A stretch of DNA of 16,632 nt from Chloroflexi bacterium UBA5177 (GCA_002413265.1 DHWR01000020.1:570-17201); one strand, 5' to 3'; counted from the first letter of the stretch, positions 1-6,576 are shown. Translations and numbers: made by a program. The notes: generated by a model not told the origin, from the sequence alone.

Positions 1-6
1 TGCCAT
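1..6 (-). CDS. Start of a leftward gene cut by the window edge
   Basis: Only the first two codons (ATG GCA, Met-Ala) lie in the window. The call rests on a clear Shine-Dalgarno AAGGAG (complement of 13-18) six bases before the ATG. It begins 39 bases after the stop of the 40-residue ORF at 46-168 and has its own ribosome site, so it is probably the next gene of the same leader-controlled transcript. It may be the main target of that leader. Nothing can be said about its product. Confidence 0.45.
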
Positions 7-45
7 CTGCTGCTCCTTCGCGGTATCCGGATTGGTGTTGGGGGA

Positions 46-168
46 TTACTTTTTGGGCTCAGTCCACTCGATTTCGGAATGGACGATGCTGATTCCTTTT
101 CCCGGTCTCGGCTCGCTCCACTCAAATTCTTTCTTCGGTTCGTTCCAGTCGACTTCGTATGAGCTCAT
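46..168 (-). CDS. 40-residue W-x-E-P repeat peptide behind tandem RNA leader
   Basis: A 40-codon ORF starts at an ATG with Shine-Dalgarno AAGGAG (complement of 176-181) seven bases upstream and ends in TAA. The product is hydrophilic, with many Glu and Lys and no signal peptide or membrane segment. It contains three spaced copies of an acidic-Trp-polar-Glu-Pro motif: DWNEP (residues 7-11), EWSEP (16-20) and EWTEP (34-38). The first and third are followed by Lys-Lys. I do not recognise the family. It could be a small regulatory or binding protein, or a precursor of a modified peptide, since regularly spaced W-x-E units are conceivable crosslinking sites; that is speculation. It is the first ORF after the 5' leader with two RNA folds and two terminators (186-505), and another gene starts 39 bases downstream. 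That it is translated is inferred from the ribosome site and the repeats. Confidence 0.6.
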   Translation of the reverse strand: MSSYEVDWNEPKKEFEWSEPRPGKGISIVHSEIEWTEPKK

Positions 169-185
169 CGATTTACTCCTTGTTT

Positions 186-232
186 AAAAAAGGACGGCCC
201 GACAGACCCCCTTGCGGAGGGTTATCCGGCCG
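186..232 (-). terminator. Intrinsic terminator after second RNA fold
   Basis: On the minus strand CGGCC (228-232) pairs with GGCCG (195-199). The inner helices are GATA/TGTC and CCCTC/GGGGG around a CGCAA loop. The stem is followed by TCC and six T. The 5' strand of the stem directly continues the conserved box of the RNA fold at 228-322. The hairpin ends just before the Shine-Dalgarno of the 40-residue ORF. This is the arrangement of a transcription-attenuation platform. Confidence 0.75.
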
Positions 233-322
233 GTTGCACCACTCACTCGACCTGACTGCGGTGCCCAAACACAGTCAAGGTGTCTACGTGTCCGATGTCA
301 CTTATTCGGTTGTGCGCCTCGC
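228..322 (-). ncRNA. Conserved RNA fold, copy 2 (candidate riboswitch)
   Basis: This is the second (gene-proximal) copy of the element at 403-505. On the minus strand it holds the 5' box ACAACCGAATAAGTGA (complement of 298-313), then a hairpin whose arms are CCTTGACTG (272-280) and CAGTCAGG (251-258, one bulged T). The hairpin loop carries TTGGGCACCG (259-268). The 3' box CGAGTGAGTGGTGCAACCG (231-249) follows. Loop GCACC can pair with GGTGC of the 3' box as a pseudoknot. The boxes match copy 1 almost exactly while the hairpin arms differ but still pair, which is the mark of a selected RNA structure. It matches none of the riboswitch consensus sequences I could recall (glycine, c-di-AMP, SAM, cobalamin, ZTP, glutamine, guanidine). 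The ligand is unknown. Confidence 0.7.
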
Positions 323-362
323 GCTTGGATTTTTCCTTCCCTGAGTCTCTATCCGCTGCCCT

Positions 363-410
363 GAAAAACAAGAAACCGACCTGAACATCCGTCTGGATAC
401 TCGGTCGGTT
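363..410 (-). terminator. Intrinsic terminator after first RNA fold
   Basis: On the minus strand AACCGACC (403-410) pairs perfectly with GGTCGGTT (374-381). An inner ATCC/GGAT helix (395-398 with 387-390) lies between them, and TTTCTTGTTTTT follows. The 5' strand overlaps the last bases of the conserved box of copy 1, as in the second terminator, so folding of the element could compete with termination. Confidence 0.7.
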
Positions 411-505
411 GCACCACTCACTCGGCTCATACCTCGGTGCCCAATCTCGGTATGAGTGTCATAGTCTCCGGGTTCGCTGATTCGGTTGTTTTCGGCCGCG
501 CACCT
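403..505 (-). ncRNA. Conserved RNA fold, copy 1 (candidate riboswitch)
   Basis: This is the promoter-proximal copy. On the minus strand it has the 5' box ACAACCGAATCAGCGA (complement of 474-489), then a perfect 8-bp hairpin CTCATACC/GGTATGAG (449-456 with 426-433). The 15-base loop contains TTGGGCACCG (435-444). The 3' box CGAGTGAGTGGTGCAACCG (406-424) is identical over 19 bases to that of copy 2, which lies 175 bases downstream. Loop GCACC (436-440) is complementary to GGTGC (411-415) of the 3' box. The minus strand is favoured because the promoter, both T-tracts and the Shine-Dalgarno of the downstream ORF all lie on it. Confidence 0.7.
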
Positions 506-572
506 CGAAGGGTAGCGCTCCATTTGTTACGAGCTTCTTTGGATTGAGTACTCCTGCCTGTATATAGGCCCT

Positions 573-601
573 ACTCTGCCTGAGAATCTTCCAATTGTCA
601 A
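573..601 (-). promoter_or_regulatory. Probable promoter of the tandem-leader transcript
   Basis: On the minus strand a perfect -35 TTGACA (complement of 596-601) is followed 17 bases later by CAGAGT (573-578), a weaker -10 with three of six consensus bases. Transcription would start near 565, giving a leader of about 400 nt to the ORF at 168. In the opposite direction the stretch 602-682 leads to the MFS gene at 683; I see no convincing promoter for that gene. Confidence 0.5.
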
Positions 602-682
602 GGTGCAATTTCGGGCAGGCACGGCCTCGTGAAATCAAAGTCCGCACTTGGTACGCTTGCAACGTGAGGGATCGGGAGTCGA

Positions 683-1945
683 GTGGGCGCTCCTAGAGAG
701 CGCATGCGACGTGTCCGCTTGCCCGTAGGGAAGGACTATGGGCCTGATTTCCGATTCTATGCAGCCGGCCAGGCGGTGTCACTGATCGGCGATCGGGTGG
801 CACTGATCGCCCTGGTGTTTCTGGTTATTCACCTCTCGAACGCCTATGCGCCGGCCCTGGCGCTGTTTTACGTCGCGCGAGTTCTTCCTACGCTGGCGGG
901 AGGCCTCTTCGCGGGCTACATCGCGGACGCCATGGACCGCAGGCAGCTCTTGATCGCGTGCGATCTCATTCGCGCCCTGCTAATGGCGGCCGTGCCGGCG
1001 CTAACCGCCATTAACTTGCTCTCGGTTTATCCGATCGTGGTGATTCTTTACGGTTTGACCGTTCTCTTTAATACGACCGCACGGGCGATGCTTCCAGATA
1101 TCGTCCCCGAGGATCGCATCCTTGGAGCCAACGCGATCATGACGCGAATTGAGACCTTGGCGGATCTGGCCTACGCAGCAGGCGGGGCCCTGATCGCGGC
1201 AGTGAAGCTATCGATCCCGTTCTACGTCGATGCGGCAACATTCGCCGTGTCCGCGTCTGCCATCGCGGCCATATACATTCCTTCTCCTCGAAGAGCAGTT
1301 GCGGCGACTTTGCGAGAAGTCGCGGACAGAATACGTGAGGGCATTCAGTTCCTGATGAGCCAACCGTTTCTAAAGTGGAGCACGATCAGCTCGCTGGTGG
1401 CTCCTCTCGCCATCGGCGGAGTTTTCGTCGTATCTCCACTTTTCGCGAGCCAATCACTGGCACATAGCTCCGGCTTGATTGGTCCCCTGCACAGTGGAGC
1501 GTTTCGGTTCAGTGTTCTCGAGGTAAGCATCGGGCTGGGCGGAGTCGTTGGAAGCATCGTAGCGCCCCAGCTGGCCCGTCCATTGCCGCGAGGCCAGGTG
1601 TTCGCGATCGGGATGACAGGCTTCGGATTGGTCGTCGCCGTCCTCTCGGTCGTCACCAACATTTACGCGGCACTTGTCGTCATGGCGCTCTCGGGCATGT
1701 GCAACAGTCTGTTTGCCATTGCCGGGTCCACGCTCGTGCAGACCTTGACTCCAAGTGAGATGCGCGGAAGAGTAATGGCCGCTCGAATCACCGTGATCCA
1801 GGGCGGCCTGGCTTTGGGCTCGGCTCTTGGCGGCTACCTGCTGGTGGTCATGCCTGTCTCGAGAGTCTGGCTCGTGCTTGCGGGGCTCATGCTGCTCGCC
1901 AGCGCCATGGTCTGGCTGCCGACGGGTGTCCGAACCCAGGCGTAG
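683..1945 (+). CDS. MFS-type exporter (MFS_3/EntS-like)
   Basis: A 420-residue, strongly hydrophobic protein with about twelve predicted membrane helices. The loop between helices 2 and 3 reads GYIADAMDRRQ (near residues 78-88), the MFS motif A pattern G-x-x-x-D-x-x-x-R-R. A helix-rich second half ends in 'MRGRVMAARITVIQGG', typical of the MFS_3 group of drug and siderophore exporters such as EntS. The substrate cannot be read from sequence. The GTG start at 683 follows GGGAG by four bases; an in-frame ATG at 704 is an alternative. The gene is divergent from the leader transcript at 573 and convergent with the HD-GYP gene, leaving a 10-bp gap and no obvious terminator. Confidence 0.85.
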   Translation: MGAPRERMRRVRLPVGKDYGPDFRFYAAGQAVSLIGDRVALIALVFLVIHLSNAYAPALALFYVARVLPTLAGGLFAGYIADAMDRRQLLIACDLIRALLMAAVPALTAINLLSVYPIVVILYGLTVLFNTTARAMLPDIVPEDRILGANAIMTRIETLADLAYAAGGALIAAVKLSIPFYVDAATFAVSASAIAAIYIPSPRRAVAATLREVADRIREGIQFLMSQPFLKWSTISSLVAPLAIGGVFVVSPLFASQSLAHSSGLIGPLHSGAFRFSVLEVSIGLGGVVGSIVAPQLARPLPRGQVFAIGMTGFGLVVAVLSVVTNIYAALVVMALSGMCNSLFAIAGSTLVQTLTPSEMRGRVMAARITVIQGGLALGSALGGYLLVVMPVSRVWLVLAGLMLLASAMVWLPTGVRTQA

Positions 1946-1955
1946 CTTCCGACGT

Positions 1956-3308
1956 CTAGCTGGCGCGTCCCCCGCTGGCCCGTCCACCGGCGATTAGGTG
2001 GAGCTCGCCGGGAACAGCTTCGGAGGGAGCGTAGATGCCCTCTTCCATGAGTATTTGTATGAAGATGGCGCAGAGCTTGGGATCGTATTGGGTACCCATG
2101 CCTGCTTTGAGTCGTTCGACAGCGTCGTCCACGGACAACCCCTTTCGGTAGGGTCTATCCGCGGTCATGGCATCAAAGGAGTCGGCAACCGCAATTATTC
2201 GCGCGCCGAGCGGTATGTGGTCGCCAGAGAGGCCTTCGGGATACCCCTTCCCATCCCAGCGTTCGTGGTGATGACGGACAATCGAAACACTACTCTTGAA
2301 CATTGAATAGCTGTCTAGAATCTCGGCACCAATCACCGGATGCTTCCTCATGATGTCGCCTTCTTCCTCGCTGAGGGGCCCCTGCTTGAGAAGGATCTCG
2401 TTACTGATGCCGATCTTGCCGAGGTCATGGACCCGGGACGCGAGCACTATCTCCTCGACGTGCTCGGGCGTGAGCTCGAGCGCGCTTGCCAGACGACGGG
2501 TGAGATCGGCGAGCCGCTGCGAGTGCTCATAGGTGCTGGTATCACGAAAGTCGAGATGCTCGGCCATGCGCAGCACCGCCTCGACGGTCTCTCGCCGAAG
2601 CGTCGCGACGGACTCGAAGGCGCGGAGGCTGAACATGACCGGAACCACGATAAAGGCGGCCATGATCGGGCTGGAGTGATAGAGCACGGCGAAGACAATG
2701 CCGACCAAGGCGAGAGAGATTTCCGGAATGAGAGCGGCGCGAGACAGCCGCCAGAACACGGACCATGGATTCTCCTGGCTGGTCAGAGTAATGGCGCCAA
2801 CTACCACCAGCTCATTCGTCACGTTGTACAGGAGAATCATCACGAGCAAAAGCGGCAGGGCGAACACTGAGTCAAGCTGGTGGCTCCAGAGGTAGCTCAC
2901 GCCGTTCAGGCTGGCGAAGACGCCTCCACCAACCGCAACCCCGAGAATCGTGCCTCCGGCATTGACGGTTACGCCCTTCCAGGAGTGACGCTGCTTTTTC
3001 GCGAGGAGCGTGGCTTCCGCCAGGCCCTTGGAAGCGGCGACCGCGAGAACGGCCAGCGGGAACGGCAGCAGCACCAGTGTGGCGATGTAGCCCACTGTGC
3101 CCATGAGCCATATGTCGGACTCGCTGACGAGAACGCGGCGCTGACTCCCGTACCAACTGACGGCGATCAGTAGTGCCGCCGGGAAAAGGTTCCGAATCAA
3201 GGTCTGTGAGCTCAAGTAGGTCACGCCGACCACGCCCACACCAAGAACCCCAAGAGTGAGTGCCGCGATAAGGGCTACGTAAAACCTAAGGACGTGCTGT
3301 CGAGTCAA
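1956..3308 (-). CDS. Membrane HD-GYP protein (c-di-GMP phosphodiesterase)
   Basis: A 450-residue protein. The first ~225 residues form several membrane helices, a likely sensory module that I cannot assign to a named family. A short linker leads to an HD-GYP domain (about 240-425). The metal-ligand pattern is complete: H262, HD at 294-295 (VHDLGKIG), H323, HHE at 347-349, the GYP motif WDGKGYP (351-357), and D376 in ADSFDAMT. HD-GYP enzymes hydrolyse cyclic di-GMP to pGpG or GMP, and the intact motifs suggest activity. The start is TTG: an in-frame stop lies directly before it, and GGAG (complement of 3316-3319) sits seven bases upstream. The C-terminus ends in a GGRAS duplication. It is last in the parA-ftsZ-DUF402 series, 73 bp after DUF402, and may have its own promoter at 3330-3335. 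Confidence 0.9.
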   Translation of the reverse strand: MTRQHVLRFYVALIAALTLGVLGVGVVGVTYLSSQTLIRNLFPAALLIAVSWYGSQRRVLVSESDIWLMGTVGYIATLVLLPFPLAVLAVAASKGLAEATLLAKKQRHSWKGVTVNAGGTILGVAVGGGVFASLNGVSYLWSHQLDSVFALPLLLVMILLYNVTNELVVVGAITLTSQENPWSVFWRLSRAALIPEISLALVGIVFAVLYHSSPIMAAFIVVPVMFSLRAFESVATLRRETVEAVLRMAEHLDFRDTSTYEHSQRLADLTRRLASALELTPEHVEEIVLASRVHDLGKIGISNEILLKQGPLSEEEGDIMRKHPVIGAEILDSYSMFKSSVSIVRHHHERWDGKGYPEGLSGDHIPLGARIIAVADSFDAMTADRPYRKGLSVDDAVERLKAGMGTQYDPKLCAIFIQILMEEGIYAPSEAVPGELHLIAGGRASGGRAS

Positions 3309-3329
3309 TCACAGTCTCCGAAAAAGGTC

Positions 3330-3335
3330 CTTATA
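3330..3335 (-). promoter_or_regulatory. Possible -10 element for the HD-GYP gene
   Basis: The minus strand reads TATAAG (five of six consensus bases), preceded directly by TG. It lies 21 bases before the TTG start and upstream of the GGAG ribosome site. No convincing -35 is seen at 16-18 bp. The 73-bp gap after the DUF402 gene is the only sizeable break in this leftward cluster, so a secondary promoter here is plausible. Confidence 0.35.
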
Positions 3336-3381
3336 CAGTAATGCAGTTTCTTTCGCTTGTCGACAGTTGTCCGCCAGCGGG

Positions 3382-3900
3382 TCACGAAGACTTCCAGTGG
3401 AGAGCCGGGAGTGGAGGAAACATGCCCGCCGCGAAGGCATTCACGATTTCGTCGGCGGAGCTCCTCGCCTGCTCGGCCTGGGCTTCGGTGATCCATCCCG
3501 AAACCAAAGCATCCGCGAGCTCATCGGCGTCGAGCACCTCGATTTCTCCGTCCGGAGAGATCCAGACGTCGAGAAACAGATCGGTCACGGTCTCCAGAGT
3601 GCTTGCGTCCGATCCTTTCCAACACACCGGCTCCGTGATGTCCGAGTAGAAGCCCGTCCACGTGCCATCACGCAGGTAGAAGCGCCCGACATCGTATCGA
3701 CGGTTCTTGAAGAGAAACCACACGATGGAAGACCCGTCTTGCAGGATCTCTACACCGCGGTGGAGAACCGGCGCCTGATGGGCGACCGTATGAGTGACGA
3801 TTATGTGGTCACTCGTTTCCTCTAGAAGCGTGGCGTGGTACACGTCGAGCCGGTCAGGTGGCCGGAGATAGTGGTAGTCAAATGGACGAGGGATCGACAC
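3382..3900 (-). CDS. DUF402 (FomD/Ntdp-like) nucleotide hydrolase
   Basis: A 172-residue soluble protein with the DUF402 pattern: a central beta-rich part with WTGFYSDITEPVCWKG (around residues 80-95), then DLFLDVWISPDGEIEVLDADEL (around 107-128), rich in the acidic residues that bind metal in this family. The C-terminal helix carries an alternating Ala/Glu pattern. Characterised relatives include FomD, which hydrolyses cytidylyl intermediates, and staphylococcal Ntdp, a nucleoside di-/triphosphatase. The substrate here is unknown. The start is GTG, only 10 bp after the ftsZ stop and with a weak ribosome site, so translation probably depends on ftsZ. Its place after parA-ftsZ suggests co-expression with division genes. 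Confidence 0.75.
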   Translation of the reverse strand: MSIPRPFDYHYLRPPDRLDVYHATLLEETSDHIIVTHTVAHQAPVLHRGVEILQDGSSIVWFLFKNRRYDVGRFYLRDGTWTGFYSDITEPVCWKGSDASTLETVTDLFLDVWISPDGEIEVLDADELADALVSGWITEAQAEQARSSADEIVNAFAAGMFPPLPALHWKSS

Positions 3901-3910
3901 GTTCCCGAGC

Positions 3911-4942
3911 CTACGGTTGCTCGAAGCCAGTCGCGATTACAGTCACACGCACCTCGTCTCCCATTCGAGGATGGATCACGGCGCCGAAAATGATGTTGGC
4001 CTCTTCCGATACCGCGTCGGCGACGATTCGAGCCGCTTCGTTCACCTCGAACAGCGTGAGGTCCGGGCCGCCGGTGATGTTGAGAAGGACGCCGCGTGCT
4101 CCATTGATTGACCAGTCGAGAAGTGGACTCGAGATCGCGTTTTGGGTGGCCTTGACGGCGCGGTTCTCGCCGCCTGCTCTTCCCATAGCCATGAGCGCGG
4201 GGCCCGAGCGGTGCATGATGGCATTGACGTCCGCGAAGTCCAGATTTATCAGGCCGGGGGTGAGGATGAGGTCTGCTATGCCGTGAATCCCCTGATTGAG
4301 AGTCTCGTCGGCCATTCTGAAGGACTCGGCGATCCCGCTGGATGCCGAGGCGATTTGTAAGAGCTTGTCGTTGGAGACAACGATGATGGAATCTAGGTTG
4401 GGTTCCAGCTTCGTGAGGCCCTCCATGGCCGTGGCCTTGCGGCGCTGACCCTCGAAGGCAAACGGAAGAGTCACGATGCCAACGGTCAGCGCGCCCTCCT
4501 CTTGGGCCACCTGAGCGACCACCGGTGCTGCCCCGGAGCCGGTTCCTCCACCCAAGCCGGCGGTAATGAACACCATGTCGGCTCCGTAAAGCACCTCATG
4601 CAGGGCGTCGCGAGCATTTTCCGCGGCCTTCTCGCCCAGCCGAATATCTCCGCCGGTTCCCAAGCCTCGCGTCGATCGATCGCCGATCGTCACCTGCTTT
4701 CTGGACAGCGACTGCTCGAGCGCCTGGGCATCGGTGTTGATCGCAATGAAGTCGATGCCTCGAACATTTGCTTCAATCATGCGGTCGACGGTGTTGTTGC
4801 CCCCGCCGCCGATGCCCACGACCTTTATCTCGGTGAACCCTTTTGCCAGATCCTGCGACTCGTCCGACAGGATTTGCGGGATTACCGGTTGATCTCTTTT
4901 CTGGTGTTCGACCCGTTTGGGATCAAAGCCTCGCTTAGACAC
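3911..4942 (-). CDS. ftsZ: Cell-division GTPase FtsZ without C-terminal tail
   Basis: A 343-residue tubulin-family GTPase that polymerises into the division ring. Visible motifs are the first nucleotide loop VVGIGGGGNNTVDRM (41-55), the tubulin signature GGGTGSG (131-137), and the catalytic T7 loop NLDFADVN (233-240) with both acidic residues. An N-terminal extension of about 35 charged residues precedes the core. The protein stops at 'VTVIATGFEQP', the last strand of the C-terminal subdomain. The usual flexible linker and conserved tail peptide that bind FtsA, SepF or ZipA are absent. The GTG start overlaps the parA stop by 8 bp, with GGGAGGT inside the end of parA nine bases upstream, so translation is probably coupled. 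No ftsA, ftsQ or mur genes adjoin, so this may be a second FtsZ or a relocated only copy. Confidence 0.93.
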   Translation of the reverse strand: MSKRGFDPKRVEHQKRDQPVIPQILSDESQDLAKGFTEIKVVGIGGGGNNTVDRMIEANVRGIDFIAINTDAQALEQSLSRKQVTIGDRSTRGLGTGGDIRLGEKAAENARDALHEVLYGADMVFITAGLGGGTGSGAAPVVAQVAQEEGALTVGIVTLPFAFEGQRRKATAMEGLTKLEPNLDSIIVVSNDKLLQIASASSGIAESFRMADETLNQGIHGIADLILTPGLINLDFADVNAIMHRSGPALMAMGRAGGENRAVKATQNAISSPLLDWSINGARGVLLNITGGPDLTLFEVNEAARIVADAVSEEANIIFGAVIHPRMGDEVRVTVIATGFEQP

Positions 4943-5699
4943 GTGTCAATACCTCCCGCGCCAGCGAGCGGTACGTTTCCACGGCTCGTTGCGCTCCACT
5001 GAGCTCTACCAACGGAACACCGGCAGAGGCGGCTTCGAGGATCTTGGAGTTCGTTCCGACGCTCGTTTCGAATACCAGATCTCCCCAGTTCTCGCGAAGA
5101 TATGCGGCCACAGTCTGCTCCTCTCGCAGCCGGCGGTCGAACTTGCTCAGAACGATGCCGAGAATGCGCAAATTCGGGTTGATGTAGAGAATTTCGTCGA
5201 TGCTCTCCTGGAGCATCTGGAGACCTTGCAAAGAGAAGTAGCGAGCCTCAGTGGGGATCAGCACCAGCTGCGCCGCGACCAGCGAATTGATGGTCAGGAG
5301 ACCCAGCGACGGCGGAGTGTCTATAAGAATGAACTCGTAGCGATCCGCCACCGTGTTCAGCTGGTCGCGCAAGCGGAACTCTCGTCCCAGCTTGTTCGCG
5401 AGAGCCGCCTCGGCGCTCGCCAACGCGACCGACGTGGGAACCAGATCGAAGCCGGAATTGTCCCGCTCATAAACCGGAACGATTGGCAAGGGGAGCTTGC
5501 GGTCGAGCAGCGCATCGGCGACTGTGGACCGCGTTCCGTTTGACGAGTGGAGGCTGGACGACAGGTTGCCCTGTGGATCCATGTCGACGACCAGCACTCG
5601 ATGGCCCATCTCGGAGAGAGAGGCACCGAGATTCGTGGTCGTGGCAGTTTTGCCTACCCCGCCCTTCTGGTTAGCTATCGATATGATTCGTGCGGACAT
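4935..5699 (-). CDS. parA: ParA/Soj-type partition ATPase
   Basis: A 254-residue deviant-Walker ATPase. KGGVGKT (12-18) carries the signature lysine K12. VVDMDPQGN (37-45) and LIDTPPSLG are the Walker A' and B regions. Family members dimerise on DNA with ATP and position chromosome origins or other cargo. The length matches Soj. The ATG at 5699 was chosen because family proteins begin just before the Walker A strand, although its upstream bases are pyrimidine-rich with no ribosome site. An in-frame ATG at 5774 would add 25 Pro/Ser/Thr-rich residues and also lacks a ribosome site. No parB lies nearby. The last bases contain the ftsZ ribosome site and the genes overlap by 8 bp, so a role in placing division (compare MipZ, MinD) is an inference worth considering. 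Confidence 0.88.
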   Translation of the reverse strand: MSARIISIANQKGGVGKTATTTNLGASLSEMGHRVLVVDMDPQGNLSSSLHSSNGTRSTVADALLDRKLPLPIVPVYERDNSGFDLVPTSVALASAEAALANKLGREFRLRDQLNTVADRYEFILIDTPPSLGLLTINSLVAAQLVLIPTEARYFSLQGLQMLQESIDEILYINPNLRILGIVLSKFDRRLREEQTVAAYLRENWGDLVFETSVGTNSKILEAASAGVPLVELSGAQRAVETYRSLAREVLTRV

Positions 5700-5805
5700 A
5701 TGAAGGAACGAACGGGGAGGCAGCACTCGCGGTGGGGCCGGTGCCTGCGTATTGTACGTGCTGGTGCTCGTCATAACAACACAAAGTCTGGACAGTACCG
5801 CGCTG

Positions 5806-5823
5806 CGTACAATACCGTGTACG
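5806..5823. promoter_or_regulatory. Inverted repeat over likely pspA promoter
   Basis: CGTACA (5806-5811) and TGTACG (5818-5823) form a perfect 6-bp inverted repeat with a 6-bp spacer. On the plus strand TACAAT (5808-5813) is a good -10 (five of six) placed to start transcription near 5820, just before the pspA ribosome site at 5825-5831. On the minus strand TATTGT (complement of 5810-5815) could serve parA. No clear -35 is seen for either gene. A repressor site in the parA/pspA divergent region is a reasonable but unproven reading. Confidence 0.4.
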
Positions 5824-5838
5824 CAAAGGAGCCAATCA

Positions 5839-6573
5839 GTGGGATTGTGGGCCCGGCTTAAATCAGTCTTCGGCGCCAAAATGAGCAGTGCGCTCGACCG
5901 CATGGAAAATCCGGGCGAGACGCTCGATTACTCGTATGAGAAGCAGCTCGGCTTGCTTACCGACGTTCGCAGGGGCCTTGCAGAGGTCGCTACCTCGAAG
6001 CAGCGGCTGAAGATGCAAGCTGAGAAGCTGCGACAGCAGGACACCAAATTAGGGCAGCAGGCTGAGCAGGCGGTGCTGGCGGGCCGCGACGATCTGGCTC
6101 GCGTCGCGCTCGAACGCAAATCGGTGCTCCAGCCGCAAATCCAAAGCCTCGGACAGCAGGTGGTTCAGCTCGACGAGCAGCAGGTCAAGCTTCAGGACGC
6201 GTCTCAAAAGCTGCAGACGCGCATCGAGATGTTCCGGACTCAGAAGGAGTCGATCAAAGCGCAGTACGAAGCCTCCAGCGCGCAGGTCAAGATCAACGAG
6301 TCCTTCACCGGGATCTCAAAAGAGATGAACGATCTCGGCACGTCATTGCAGCGTGCGCAGGATCGCATCGAACAGATGCAAGCACGCAGCAGCGCGCTCG
6401 ACGAGCTCATCGATTCCGGGGCTTTGACCGACTACACAGCTCAGCTTGGCGGGGGCGATGACATCGATCGCCAGCTTTCCCTCTCGGCTGGAAACGACGT
6501 TGACCGGCAGCTGGCGGCGATGAAGTTACAGCTCTCGGATAACGGCCAGTCCCAGCTCGAGTCGAAAGAATAG
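5839..6573 (+). CDS. pspA: PspA/IM30 membrane-maintenance protein
   Basis: A 244-residue, almost entirely helical coiled-coil protein of the PspA/IM30 (ESCRT-III-like) family. It opens with the amphipathic helix GLWARLKSVFGAKMSSAL that inserts into membranes, then the actinobacterial-type motif ENPGETLDYSYEKQ, and long heptad-rich helices to about residue 190. The C-terminal part (IDSGALTDY onward) is acidic and less ordered. Such proteins assemble on the inner membrane and limit proton leakage under envelope stress. The GTG at 5839 is chosen because it gives the canonical M-G-L-W start and has AAAGGAG seven bases upstream; the ATG at 5881 would delete the membrane helix. It is divergent from parA and convergent with the next gene (3-bp gap). 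Confidence 0.92.
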   Translation: MGLWARLKSVFGAKMSSALDRMENPGETLDYSYEKQLGLLTDVRRGLAEVATSKQRLKMQAEKLRQQDTKLGQQAEQAVLAGRDDLARVALERKSVLQPQIQSLGQQVVQLDEQQVKLQDASQKLQTRIEMFRTQKESIKAQYEASSAQVKINESFTGISKEMNDLGTSLQRAQDRIEQMQARSSALDELIDSGALTDYTAQLGGGDDIDRQLSLSAGNDVDRQLAAMKLQLSDNGQSQLESKE

Positions 6574-6576
6574 CGC

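Noticed and set aside
228..505. The repeated boxes as a CRISPR array or mobile repeat
   Set aside because: There are only two copies, 175 bases apart. Conserved boxes are interrupted by segments that differ but keep pairing, and each is followed by a terminator. This fits a structured leader, not CRISPR or an insertion element.
228..505. Tandem glycine riboswitch
   Set aside because: The two-copy layout is similar, but the conserved glycine-aptamer segments are absent, and each copy has its own terminator instead of sharing one.
159..662. Short ORFs of 61-73 codons on both strands in the leader region
   Set aside because: They cross the RNA folds and terminators and lack ribosome sites. Only the 40-codon ORF at 46-168 has one.
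1454..1987. 177-codon minus-strand ORF
   Set aside because: Antisense to the MFS exporter; its composition is rich in His, Arg, Asp and Gln, with no recognisable domain.
2340..2870. 176-codon plus-strand ORF
   Set aside because: Lies opposite the HD-GYP gene, whose catalytic motifs are intact.
5700..5903. N-terminal extension of ParA up to 5903
   Set aside because: It would run through the pspA ribosome site and start, and has no ParA-family sequence. The start at 5699 or at most 5774 is preferred.
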